DNA of 7,326 bases from Pseudomonadota bacterium (GTDB lineage Bacteria; Pseudomonadota; Alphaproteobacteria; Acetobacterales; Acetobacteraceae), in NCBI GenBank assembly GCA_021826565.1, contig JAKAZJ010000086.1, positions 1-7,326 of the forward strand, written 5' to 3'. Position numbers and translations under genes: made by a program. A model generated the notes under the pieces. The model worked only from the letters and a program-made list of their open reading frames with translations, had not been told where the DNA came from and did not search any database. Of the stretch, positions 1 to 5,085 are shown piece after piece. Each line of letters opens with the position of its first letter. Position 1 is the stretch's first letter.

Positions 1-327
1 GCGCTCGACGGTGAAGACAACTCTGTCGATCGACTCGCCGAGCGACTGGGTGTCACCGGCCGTCACCTGCGCCGCCTCTTCGTGCGGCATTGGGGAGCGT
101 CCCCGTTGGCGGTCGCGCGGACCGCGCGTATCCAACGCGCCAAGAGGCTTTTGGACACGACGACCCTGCCGATATCGGAGATTGCACTCGCCTCCGGCTT
201 CGGCAGCCTGCGTCGTTTCAATGCTGTTTTCGCCGATGTTTATCGCCGCCAGCCAGGCGAGATCAGGCGCTCGATGCGAGCGCTGCCCGATAGCCGCGAC
301 GGGAGCGGGGGACCAAACCGGCGATAA
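1..327 (+). CDS. Ada/AlkA-type AraC-family HTH protein, 3' end (5' end outside window)
   Basis: The frame is open from the first base to a TGA at 325-327, giving about 108 codons of a protein that begins upstream. The visible part is an AraC-type (HTH_18) double helix-turn-helix: first HTH around DRLAERLGVTGRHLRRLF, then the linker GASPLAVARTARIQRAKRLL, then the second HTH around ISEIALASGFGSLRRFNAVF. The combination ASPLAVART and LRRFNAVF is typical of the HTH in Ada and in Ada-AlkA fusion proteins, which activate alkylation-damage repair genes, rather than of sugar-type AraC regulators. In fusions an AlkA glycosylase or a methyltransferase domain should follow. Here the protein stops about 20 residues after the HTH, and no such domain appears in any plus frame up to 490. 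It is therefore either a stand-alone AdaA-like regulator (metal-binding domain plus HTH, as in Bacillus) or a truncated fusion. The N-terminal metal-binding cysteines would lie outside the window. Confidence 0.8.
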   Translation, partial: ALDGEDNSVDRLAERLGVTGRHLRRLFVRHWGASPLAVARTARIQRAKRLLDTTTLPISEIALASGFGSLRRFNAVFADVYRRQPGEIRRSMRALPDSRDGSGGPNRR

Positions 328-486
328 GGTTGAACAATCTCTGCCGACTGGGCTCTGTCTGCATTCCACGACCGACCACTTGGAAGCAGACGGACCACTT
401 TCCACCCAAAGCCGGTCCATGTGCGGAAGCCTGAATCTACGACGCCAGGGCGCGCAAGCCGTCAAAACCCTTGTGCAGAGCGGGTA
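328..486. other. Intergenic stretch with an imperfect hairpin and a short direct repeat
   Basis: No convincing gene lies between the Ada-like stop and the Doc stop, which converge here. The sequence holds two copies of GACCACTT (374-381 and 393-400). It also holds an imperfect inverted repeat: GGACC 392-396 pairs with GGTCC 414-418, and CTTT 398-401 pairs with AAAG 408-411. No T-run follows on either strand, so a classical intrinsic terminator is not supported. The hairpin could still slow convergent transcription, or be a remnant of the small intergenic repeats common in alphaproteobacteria. That second reading is a guess. Confidence 0.3.
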
Positions 487-864
487 CTAGAGGGCGGCAT
501 GGACACGCACCCAGGCGATCGTCTCGGCCTCGGTGATGTCCCCCGCGGCCATGCGTAGCGTGGTGATCACCGCGTCCGCGTCGCTGACCGGAAAGCGCAG
601 CCCGTTCAGGGCCAGGAAGGTTTCCAGCGCCACATAGCCGGTGCGCTTGTTGCCGTCGATGAACGGATGATTGCTGATGATCCCCAGCGCATAAATCGCG
701 GCAAGCTCCGCCGTATCCGGTTCGCCGTAGCCGGCCCGGTTCAGCGGACGTGCCAGCGCGCTTTCCAGCAACCCGACATCGCGAACACCAGGCGCGCCGC
801 CATGCGCCCGGAGTTGTTCGTCATGGATCGCGACGATCAGGGGGCGGGACAGCCATACGGTCAC
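487..864 (-). CDS. doc: Death-on-curing (Doc) family toxin, Fic fold
   Basis: This 125-aa protein has the usual length of Doc toxins and opens with VWLSRPLIVAIHDEQLRAHGG, close to the family pattern. The Fic-type active-site motif is HPFIDGNKRTG: His66, Asp70, Asn72, Lys73, Arg74. Canonical AMPylating Fic proteins have Gly where this protein has Lys73. GNKR/ANKR is the Doc form, and P1 Doc with this motif phosphorylates elongation factor EF-Tu and so stops translation. The same activity here is inferred from the motif. The chosen start is the GTG at 864, because it overlaps the antitoxin stop as GTGA, a typical coupled arrangement. The same frame stays open far upstream through hslU and hslV, but that extension is an artefact of high GC. 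The toxin is second in its operon, after the antitoxin. All catalytic residues are present, so it looks functional. Confidence 0.9.
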   Translation of the reverse strand: MTVWLSRPLIVAIHDEQLRAHGGAPGVRDVGLLESALARPLNRAGYGEPDTAELAAIYALGIISNHPFIDGNKRTGYVALETFLALNGLRFPVSDADAVITTLRMAAGDITEAETIAWVRVHAAL

Positions 865-1085
865 TTCGCCAGTTCGCGCAGCACCGCGCGGCGGTCGTGC
901 ATGATGCGCCGCGCGACCTTCATCTGCGCCTCGAACTCGGCATCCGCCACGGTGAGGCGCAGCCCGTCCTCGGTTTCCACGGCATAGAGTGTGTCGCCCT
1001 TGCCCACCCCGAGCCTGGCCAGCAGCTCCTTGGGCAGGATCACACCCACCGAATTGCCCACCCCGGTCAAACGCAGCGCCGTCAT
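861..1085 (-). CDS. AbrB/MazE-like antitoxin of the Doc toxin
   Basis: A 74-aa protein whose first 45 residues form a SpoVT/AbrB-MazE swapped-hairpin DNA-binding domain (GNSVGVILPKELLARLGVGKGDTL). The C-terminal tail (FEAQMKVARRIMHDRRAVLRELAK) is charged and probably helical, as expected for the part that binds and neutralises the toxin. AbrB-type antitoxins paired with Doc toxins are a known arrangement, replacing the Phd antitoxin of phage P1. The ATG at 1085 has purine-rich AAGGA and AGGA stretches just upstream. Its stop overlaps the GTG start of doc by 4 nt, so translation is probably coupled. It likely represses its own promoter through the palindrome at 1140-1149. Its start is 75 bp from the 3' end of hslU on the same strand, so read-through from hslVU is possible. 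Confidence 0.88.
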   Translation of the reverse strand: MTALRLTGVGNSVGVILPKELLARLGVGKGDTLYAVETEDGLRLTVADAEFEAQMKVARRIMHDRRAVLRELAK

Positions 1086-1132
1086 CGTCCTGTCCTTCCC
1101 GCCAGCCCAAGGCGCCCCAGCGCCAGTCAGCG

Positions 1133-1149
1133 ATTGTATAACATATGTT
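1133..1149 (-). promoter_or_regulatory. Candidate promoter and palindromic operator of the antitoxin-doc operon
   Basis: Read on the minus strand, TACAAT (1138-1133) matches the -10 consensus at five of six bases. Immediately upstream is a perfect 10-bp palindrome, AACATATGTT (1140-1149), an AT-rich island in GC-rich surroundings. It would fall in the promoter spacer, a good position for an antitoxin operator. No good -35 is visible at 16-18 bp; that region overlaps the 3' end of hslU. The presumed leader contains a small hairpin, GGCGC 1111-1115 with GCGCC 1120-1124. Operator function is inferred from placement only. Confidence 0.45.
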
Positions 1150-1160
1150 GGAACGCCACG

Positions 1161-2480
1161 CTACAGGATGAACCGGCTCAGATCGCCCTTGCGCGCCAGC
1201 GGCGCCACCCGGTCCATCACATAGGCCGCATCCACAGTGACGGTTTCCCCGCCCCGGTCCGTGGCGGAGAAGCTGATCTCCTCCAGCAGCCGTTCCAGCA
1301 CCGTGTGCAGGCGGCGGGCGCCGATATTCTCCACCCGGTCGTTGATATCGGCGGCCAAATCCGCCAGCGCGTCGATCGCGTCCTCGGCGAAGGTCAGAGT
1401 GACGCCCTCGGTGCCCAGCAGCGCGGTGTATTGCTTCAGCAGCGAGTGCTCCGGCTCGGTCAGGATGCGCCGCAGATCGGCGCGCGTCAGGGCAGCCAGT
1501 TCCACCCGGATCGGCAGCCGGCCTTGCAGTTCGGGCAGCAGGTCGGCCGGCTTGGCCAGGTGGAACGCGCCGGAGGCGATGAACAGCACATAGTCGGTCT
1601 TCACCGGGCCGTATTTGGTGGTGACGGTGGTCCCCTCGATCAGCGGCAGCAGGTCGCGCTGCACGCCTTCGCGGGAAACGTCGCCGCCGCGCACCCCGCC
1701 CTCGGTCGTGCGGGCGCAGATTTTGTCGATCTCGTCGAGGAACACGATGCCGTTGTTTTCCGCGTGCGCCACCGCGTCCTTGGCGAGGAGGTCGTTGTCC
1801 AGCAGCCGGTCCGCTTCCTCGCGTTCCAGCGCGCCGCGCGCGGCGGCGACGGTCATCCGGCGCGGCTGGGGCGGGCGGCCCATCATGTTCTTCATCATCT
1901 CGCCGAGATTGATCATCTGGCCCGGCGGCATCCCCGGAATATCCAGCTGGCCGATCGGCATCCCGCCGGTATCGGCGACGGCAATGTCGATCTCCTTGGT
2001 CTCGAACTCGCCGTTGCGCAGCATCCGGCGGAACTTGGATCTTGTGTCGGCCGCCGCACCCTCCCCCACCAGGGCGGTGATCAGCCGCTCCTCGGCGGCG
2101 AGCTCGGCGCGGGCGGCCACATCCTTGCGCGCGGTGTCGCGCAGCATGGCGATCGAGGCCTCCACCAGGTCGCGCACGATGCTTTCCACGTCGCGGCCGA
2201 CGTACCCGACTTCGGTGAACTTCGTTGCTTCCACTTTCAGGAACGGCGCCTGGGCCAGCTTCGCCAGCCGGCGCGCGATCTCGGTCTTGCCGACGCCGGT
2301 GGGGCCGATCATCAGGATGTTCTTGGGCACCACCTCCTCGCGCAGCGCCTCGGGCAATTGTTGCCGGCGCCAGCGGTTGCGCAAGGCGATGGCGACGGCG
2401 CGCTTGGCGTCGCCCTGGCCGACGATGAAGCGATCGAGCTCGGAGACGATCTCGCGCGGGGAATAGGTGGGGGCGTCCAT
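1161..2480 (-). CDS. hslU: ATP-dependent protease ATPase subunit HslU (ClpY)
   Basis: A 439-aa AAA+ ATPase, the expected full length (E. coli HslU is 443 aa). It forms the hexameric unfoldase that feeds substrates into the HslV peptidase in the cytoplasm. Visible landmarks: [21 protein letters not shown] near the N-terminus; Walker A GPTGVGKT at 59-66; the pore-loop motif GYVGRD at 92-97; the family-specific I-domain at about 110-235, including the Met/Gly-rich stretch near 183-201; Walker B IVFLDE at 245-250; then the sensor and arginine-finger region [12 protein letters not shown]. The C-terminus GDLSRFIL is the conserved tail that docks into HslV. The ATG at 2480 follows the hslV TGA with no gap and has no clear Shine-Dalgarno sequence, so it is probably translated by coupling to hslV. 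Confidence 0.98.
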   Translation of the reverse strand: MDAPTYSPREIVSELDRFIVGQGDAKRAVAIALRNRWRRQQLPEALREEVVPKNILMIGPTGVGKTEIARRLAKLAQAPFLKVEATKFTEVGYVGRDVESIVRDLVEASIAMLRDTARKDVAARAELAAEERLITALVGEGAAADTRSKFRRMLRNGEFETKEIDIAVADTGGMPIGQLDIPGMPPGQMINLGEMMKNMMGRPPQPRRMTVAAARGALEREEADRLLDNDLLAKDAVAHAENNGIVFLDEIDKICARTTEGGVRGGDVSREGVQRDLLPLIEGTTVTTKYGPVKTDYVLFIASGAFHLAKPADLLPELQGRLPIRVELAALTRADLRRILTEPEHSLLKQYTALLGTEGVTLTFAEDAIDALADLAADINDRVENIGARRLHTVLERLLEEISFSATDRGGETVTVDAAYVMDRVAPLARKGDLSRFIL

Positions 2481-3038
2481 TCAGATGGTCTCGACGATCA
2501 CGGAGTGGTTGGTATAGACGCAGATGTCGCCGGCGATTTTCATGGCGCGGCGGGCGATGTCCTCGGCGGCCATGCTGTCCAGCGACAGCAGCGCGCGGGC
2601 CGCGGCCAGCGCGTAGTTGCCGCCCGAGCCGATCGCGATCACGCCGTCTTCCGGTTCCAGCACGTCGCCGTTGCCGGTGAGGGTGAAGCTGCGGTCCTTG
2701 TCGGCGACCGCCATCATCGCCTCCAACCGGCGGAGGTAGCGGTCGGTGCGCCAGTCCTTCGCCAGTTCCACGCAGGCGCGTTCCAGCTGGCCAGGGAAGC
2801 GTTCCAGCTTGGCTTCCAGGCGTTCGAGCAAGGTGAAGGCGTCGGCGGTGGCGCCGGCGAACCCGGCCAGGATGGTGCCGCCGGGGCCGATGCGGCGGAC
2901 CTTGCGGGCGTTGCCCTTGATGACGGTCTGGCCGAGCGTTACCTGGCCGTCGCCGGCCATGGCGACATGGCCGCCGGCGCGGACGCAGAGGATGGTGGTG
3001 CCGTGCCAGCCGATCGGGTCGTGGGATGTGGGGTCCAT
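2481..3038 (-). CDS. hslV: ATP-dependent protease peptidase subunit HslV (ClpQ)
   Basis: A 185-aa threonine peptidase of the proteasome beta-subunit family. The sequence [10 protein letters not shown] marks the processing site: removing residues 1-13 exposes Thr14 as the N-terminal nucleophile. With that numbering Asp30 (GDGQ) and Lys46 (NARKVRR) correspond to the conserved Asp17 and Lys33 of the active site. [35 protein letters not shown] and GSGGNYA (137-143) are further HslV signatures. The frame remains open upstream through the tRNA complement. The ATG at 3038 is chosen because it gives the normal short propeptide. No Shine-Dalgarno sequence is evident before it (the leader is C-rich), which is odd but does not offer a better start. 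It forms an operon with hslU, stop and start codons abutting, under a likely heat-shock promoter at 3069-3098. Confidence 0.97.
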   Translation of the reverse strand: MDPTSHDPIGWHGTTILCVRAGGHVAMAGDGQVTLGQTVIKGNARKVRRIGPGGTILAGFAGATADAFTLLERLEAKLERFPGQLERACVELAKDWRTDRYLRRLEAMMAVADKDRSFTLTGNGDVLEPEDGVIAIGSGGNYALAAARALLSLDSMAAEDIARRAMKIAGDICVYTNHSVIVETI

Positions 3039-3068
3039 GCGTCGCTTGGGTGAGGTGGGGAAGGAAGG

Positions 3069-3098
3069 TAGATGGCGCCGCGGGGCCGAGCGGACAAG
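3069..3098 (-). promoter_or_regulatory. Candidate sigma-32 (RpoH) heat-shock promoter of hslVU
   Basis: On the minus strand CTTGTC (3098-3093) is followed after 15 bp by CGCCATCTA (3077-3069). The sigma-32 consensus is CTTGAA, 13-17 bp, CCCCATTTA, so the -10 part matches at seven of nine positions and the spacing fits. Transcription would start near 3062, about 24 nt before the hslV ATG. hslVU is a known heat-shock operon in E. coli, which makes the assignment plausible. No start site has been measured. Confidence 0.55.
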
Positions 3099-3107
3099 AC
3101 GGCGCGG

Positions 3108-3137
3108 TTGAGCGGCCAAAGGGGCGTGGCATATTCG
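3108..3137 (+). promoter_or_regulatory. Candidate sigma-70-type promoter of tRNA-Ser
   Basis: TTGAGC (3108-3113) is followed after 17-18 bp by ATATTC/TATTCG (3131-3137), a weak but correctly spaced -35/-10 pair about 28 bp before the mature tRNA 5' end. It lies back-to-back with the hslV promoter candidate. A second, poorer -10-like GTATCC occurs at 3149-3154 in the repeat copy. Confidence 0.35.
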
Positions 3138-3156
3138 GGGGGCGTGGCGTATCCGG
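3123..3156. repeat. Imperfect direct repeat, two 16-bp copies, 18-bp period
   Basis: GGCGTGGCATATTCGG (3123-3138) and GGCGTGGCGTATCCGG (3141-3156) match at 14 of 16 positions. The repeat lies directly upstream of the tRNA and duplicates the region around the putative -10. It could be a regulator-binding repeat or a simple local duplication. Confidence 0.55.
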
Positions 3157-3164
3157 AGGGCGCG

Positions 3165-3254
3165 GGATGGGTGGCCGAGCGGTTTAAGGCAGCGGTCTTG
3201 AAAACCGCCAACCGGGGAACCGGTTCGTGGGTTCAAATCCCACCCCATCCGCCA
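3165..3254 (+). tRNA. tRNA-Ser, anticodon UGA
   Basis: A complete 90-nt class II tRNA with encoded CCA. Acceptor stem GGATGGG (3165-3171) pairs with CCCATCC (3244-3250), followed by discriminator G3251 and CCA 3252-3254. The anticodon stem is GCGGT/ACCGC with loop CTTGAAA (3197-3203), so the anticodon is TGA at 3199-3201, reading UCA and probably other UCN serine codons. The long variable arm AACCGG-GGAA-CCGGTT is the serine identity element. The T arm is GTGGG-TTCAAAT-CCCAC (3227-3243). It is divergent from hslVU. Confidence 0.98.
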
Positions 3255-3280
3255 GTTCGGAACTGTCCATACCGGCCGGA

Positions 3281-3379
3281 TCAGGCAGCGGTTTTGGTCA
3301 CCCGGAGATGCCCCTGCGTGTGGCCCTTGGTCCGGGGCCGCACGACGATGTCCACGTCCTGGCCGAGCGCGGTCAGGCA
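3281..3379 (-). pseudogene. C-terminal remnant of an XRE-family (HTH_37-type) regulator
   Basis: Reading the minus strand from 3376 to the TGA at 3283-3281 gives [14 protein letters not shown] followed by a basic tail, [17 protein letters not shown]. The pattern ALGQDVxIVV plus Arg/Pro and a basic end is the typical C-terminus of small XRE-family HTH proteins of the HTH_37 type, often HigA-like antitoxins. The expected helix-turn-helix, about 60-70 residues, should lie upstream at 3380-3600. The frame there reads unrelated residues and closes at a stop at 3409-3407, and no other minus frame restores it. Only about the last 31 codons survive, so I call it a decayed gene. The fragment lies 26 bp from the end of tRNA-Ser. 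The motif match is from memory of the family, so identity is moderately sure and function is lost. Confidence 0.6.
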
Positions 3380-3513
3380 AAAAGAGCTATGGCGCAGAAA
3401 TAGTGCTCATGGCCATCGGCCACAGCCCGCCAAATCCACGCTACTACCCTCCATGCAGGTCCGTCCCCAACCCACGTATCAACGGCACGGCAAAGCCCTC
3501 GCCAGCGGAACAC

Positions 3514-3560
3514 TTGCCAATCGGCGCAAACGTTCCTACTCTTACATGCAGGAGTAAGGA
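3514..3560 (+). promoter_or_regulatory. Candidate vapBC promoter with operator-like inverted repeat
   Basis: TTGCCA (3514-3519) matches the -35 consensus at five of six bases. After exactly 17 bp comes TACTCT (3537-3542), which keeps the three most conserved -10 bases. The -10 lies in an inverted repeat: TACTC 3537-3541 and GAGTA 3552-3556 separated by 10 bp, extended by TCC 3534-3536 and GGA 3558-3560 with one bulged base. The right arm overlaps the ribosome-binding site AAGGA (3556-3560), 8 nt before the vapB ATG. A VapB-VapC complex bound here would cover both promoter and start region, the usual autoregulation of such modules. The remaining sequence between 3380 and 3513 shows no recognisable gene. 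Confidence 0.5.
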
Positions 3561-3568
3561 CCCCCCGC

Positions 3569-3802
3569 ATGCGCATCACCTCCAAAGGACAAGTGACCAT
3601 CCCGGCCGACATCCGCGAGCGGGCGGGTTTGCTGCCCCATACCGCTGTGGAATTCCAGTTCGACGGCAAAGTCGTGCGCATCGTTCGTGCCAAAGCCGAC
3701 AAACCGGACGGGCGCGGCGCGCGTCTTGCCGCCCATCTGCGCGGCCGCGGCGATGTCGCGATGACCACCGACGCGATCATGGCGCTGACCCGCGGCAACT
3801 GA
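3569..3802 (+). CDS. vapB: VapB-like antitoxin, SpoVT/AbrB DNA-binding domain
   Basis: A 77-aa protein beginning MRITSKGQVTIPADIRERAGL, the hallmark of AbrB-type antitoxins. Residues 1-45 form the swapped-hairpin DNA-binding domain. The remainder (about 46-77) is a tail expected to wrap around the toxin. The ATG at 3569 is preceded by AAGGA at 8 nt, and the Met-Arg-Ile-Thr-Ser start is the one seen across the family. Its TGA (3800-3802) directly abuts the vapC ATG, indicating a coupled two-gene operon. It neutralises the neighbouring PIN-domain toxin and probably represses the operon through the inverted repeat at 3534-3560. It is distinct in sequence from the other AbrB-type antitoxin at 861-1085. 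Confidence 0.93.
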   Translation: MRITSKGQVTIPADIRERAGLLPHTAVEFQFDGKVVRIVRAKADKPDGRGARLAAHLRGRGDVAMTTDAIMALTRGN

Positions 3803-4228
3803 ATGGCGGCCGTACTGGTGGACGCCAACGTCCTGCTCGACGTCATGACGGAAGACGCAAGCTGGTTTGCCTGGTCCACGCAGGCCATCGCGCGCGCCGC
3901 CGACCAGCATCGCCTCGTCATCAATCCCGTCATCTACGCCGAAGTCTCGATCCGCTATTCCCGCATCGAGGATCTCGATGCCGCGCTCCCGAAAGCCATG
4001 TTCGATCGGGAGCCGCTTCCCTACGAAGCCGCCTTTCTCGCCGGCAAGGCGTTCGTCGCCTATCGGCGGCGGGGCGGAACCAAAATGTCGCCGCTCCCGG
4101 ATTTTTTCATCGGCGCGCACGCCGCGGTTGCGGGATATACGCTGCTGACGCGGGATGCGGCGCGGTATCGGACCTATTTCCCCAGGCTCGCTCTGATCGC
4201 CCCGAACCGAACGCCGCCCGCCCCATAG
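3803..4228 (+). CDS. vapC: VapC-like toxin, PIN-domain ribonuclease
   Basis: A 141-aa PIN-domain protein of normal VapC length. The four acidic residues expected to bind magnesium are all visible: Asp7 in VLVDANVLLDV, Glu47 in IYAEVS, Asp100 in SPLPDFFIGAHA and Asp118 in LLTRDAARYRTYF. VapC toxins are Mg-dependent endoribonucleases. Characterised members cut initiator tRNA, other tRNAs or the 23S rRNA sarcin-ricin loop, and the target here cannot be told from sequence. The ATG at 3803 follows the vapB stop without a gap and lacks its own clear Shine-Dalgarno sequence, so translational coupling is likely. There is no truncation or missing catalytic residue, so the module appears intact. Confidence 0.94.
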   Translation: MAAVLVDANVLLDVMTEDASWFAWSTQAIARAADQHRLVINPVIYAEVSIRYSRIEDLDAALPKAMFDREPLPYEAAFLAGKAFVAYRRRGGTKMSPLPDFFIGAHAAVAGYTLLTRDAARYRTYFPRLALIAPNRTPPAP

Positions 4229-4458
4229 CGCCATACCGCACAGATAGCGCCCCACCGCCACCCGGCGACAACCGCGGATCTGCCCTGCGGCGCCGCCCCG
4301 GTTGCGCCGGATGCCGCAGCGCACCATGTCCCACCCCGTCCCAAAGCCGCCCGAACCGATCGGAGGTTTGCCTCCGGAATACCAACCTGCGACAACAATC
4401 CGCGCCGGGCACACGCCGTCCCTGGCCCGCCAGACGAAAGAGCCGTGCTCCCGACGCC
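4229..4458. other. Intergenic region with a short perfect hairpin
   Basis: No credible gene was found here on either strand. The only structure I see is a perfect 6-bp hairpin with a 4-nt loop, CGGAGG-TTTG-CCTCCG, at 4361-4376. It is not followed by a T-run on either strand, so it is at most a weak terminator or an RNA-stabilising element behind vapC. I found no convincing promoter for the downstream gene. Confidence 0.4.
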
Positions 4459-5076
4459 ATGAAGATCATCAGTTGGAACCTGCTCCGCCTGGTCGGCGCC
4501 TCCGCCCTTGATGTCGCCCGCCTAATCGCGCGGGAACGGCCGGACCTGGTGCTGATGCAGGAAGCGACCAGCGACATCGATGCGCTGACGGGCCTGGTCG
4601 GCGGCCATTACGCGCGCACGCCGCTGCCCGACCGCATCCACGGCCTCGCGGTCTGGAGCACCACCGCGATCGCCCCCCGGATCGTGACCTTGCCACCCGG
4701 AACCCTGATCCGGCGCATCTGCCAGATCGTCGATCTCGGGGATTTCGCGATCGCCAACGTGCATCTCTCGCATGGCCAGATGCTCAACCGGCGGCAGCTA
4801 CGCCGGATCGCGCAACACCTGCCGCCGCGCGCCGCGGTGCTCGGCGATTTCAACCTGCTCGGTCCGGCCTGGCTGGCCGGGTTCCGCGATGTCGGCCCGC
4901 GCCGGCCCACGCATATCATGGGCGATATCGTGCCGATCCGGATCGACCGCTGCCTGACCAGCGGACTGGTCTGCACCGAAGCCCGGGTGCTGCCGCGCGA
5001 CACCTCGGATCATTGCCCGATCATGGTGCGCCTGGAAACGGACGCGCTGACCGCCCCGCTCGCCGCCGCGGCCTGA
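4459..5076 (+). CDS. Endonuclease/exonuclease/phosphatase (EEP) family protein
   Basis: A 205-aa protein with the EEP metal-dependent hydrolase fold in compact form. Landmarks in order: MKIISWNLLR with Asn7; LVLMQEA with metal-binding Glu35; NVHLSHG with His102; GDFN with Asp130 and Asn132; and the C-terminal TSDHCPI with Asp184 and His185. This catalytic set is complete, so it is probably an active phosphodiesterase or phosphatase. The family covers DNases, RNases and lipid phosphatases, and the substrate cannot be read from sequence. It is shorter than exonuclease III-type members (about 260 aa). The ATG at 4459 starts exactly at the conserved first strand; only a weak purine stretch lies upstream. 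It converges on a cardiolipin synthase gene 9 bp away. An EEP protein beside a cardiolipin synthase recalls E. coli ybhP-clsB, which hints at a role near membrane phospholipids, but that is inference. Confidence 0.9.
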   Translation: MKIISWNLLRLVGASALDVARLIARERPDLVLMQEATSDIDALTGLVGGHYARTPLPDRIHGLAVWSTTAIAPRIVTLPPGTLIRRICQIVDLGDFAIANVHLSHGQMLNRRQLRRIAQHLPPRAAVLGDFNLLGPAWLAGFRDVGPRRPTHIMGDIVPIRIDRCLTSGLVCTEARVLPRDTSDHCPIMVRLETDALTAPLAAAA

Positions 5077-5085
5077 TCTTCCGCG

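Noticed and set aside
861..1085. Possible MazE partner of a MazF toxin
   Set aside because: The adjacent coupled gene is a Doc/Fic-fold protein, not MazF. The AbrB-Doc pairing is a known arrangement.
750..3053. A 767-codon open frame on the plus strand, antisense to hslVU
   Set aside because: Its composition (His, Gln, Arg, Gly, Ala rich, no motif) is that of an antisense shadow of the conserved hslVU genes.
487..3132. A single 881-codon open frame on the minus strand spanning doc, hslU and most of hslV
   Set aside because: Only its last 125 codons encode a recognisable protein (Doc). The rest is Arg/Gly/Pro/Ala-rich, out of frame with hslU and hslV, and a normal by-product of high GC.
2481..3380. 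A longer hslV starting upstream of 3038
   Set aside because: It would run across the complement of tRNA-Ser and give an abnormal N-terminal extension before the Thr14 processing site.
4330..4341. CCCACCCCGTCC resembling the tRNA-Ser 3' end (11 of 12 bases at 3239-3250), a possible att site flanking vapBC
   Set aside because: The match does not extend on either side and is C-rich, so chance similarity in GC-rich DNA is the simpler reading.
4361..4376. Rho-independent terminator behind vapC
   Set aside because: The hairpin is perfect but short, lies more than 130 bp past the stop, and has no T-run on either strand.
3403..4458. Upstream extension of the EEP frame through vapBC
   Set aside because: The conserved EEP fold starts at 4459. 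The upstream part is a frame-shifted reading of vapB and vapC.
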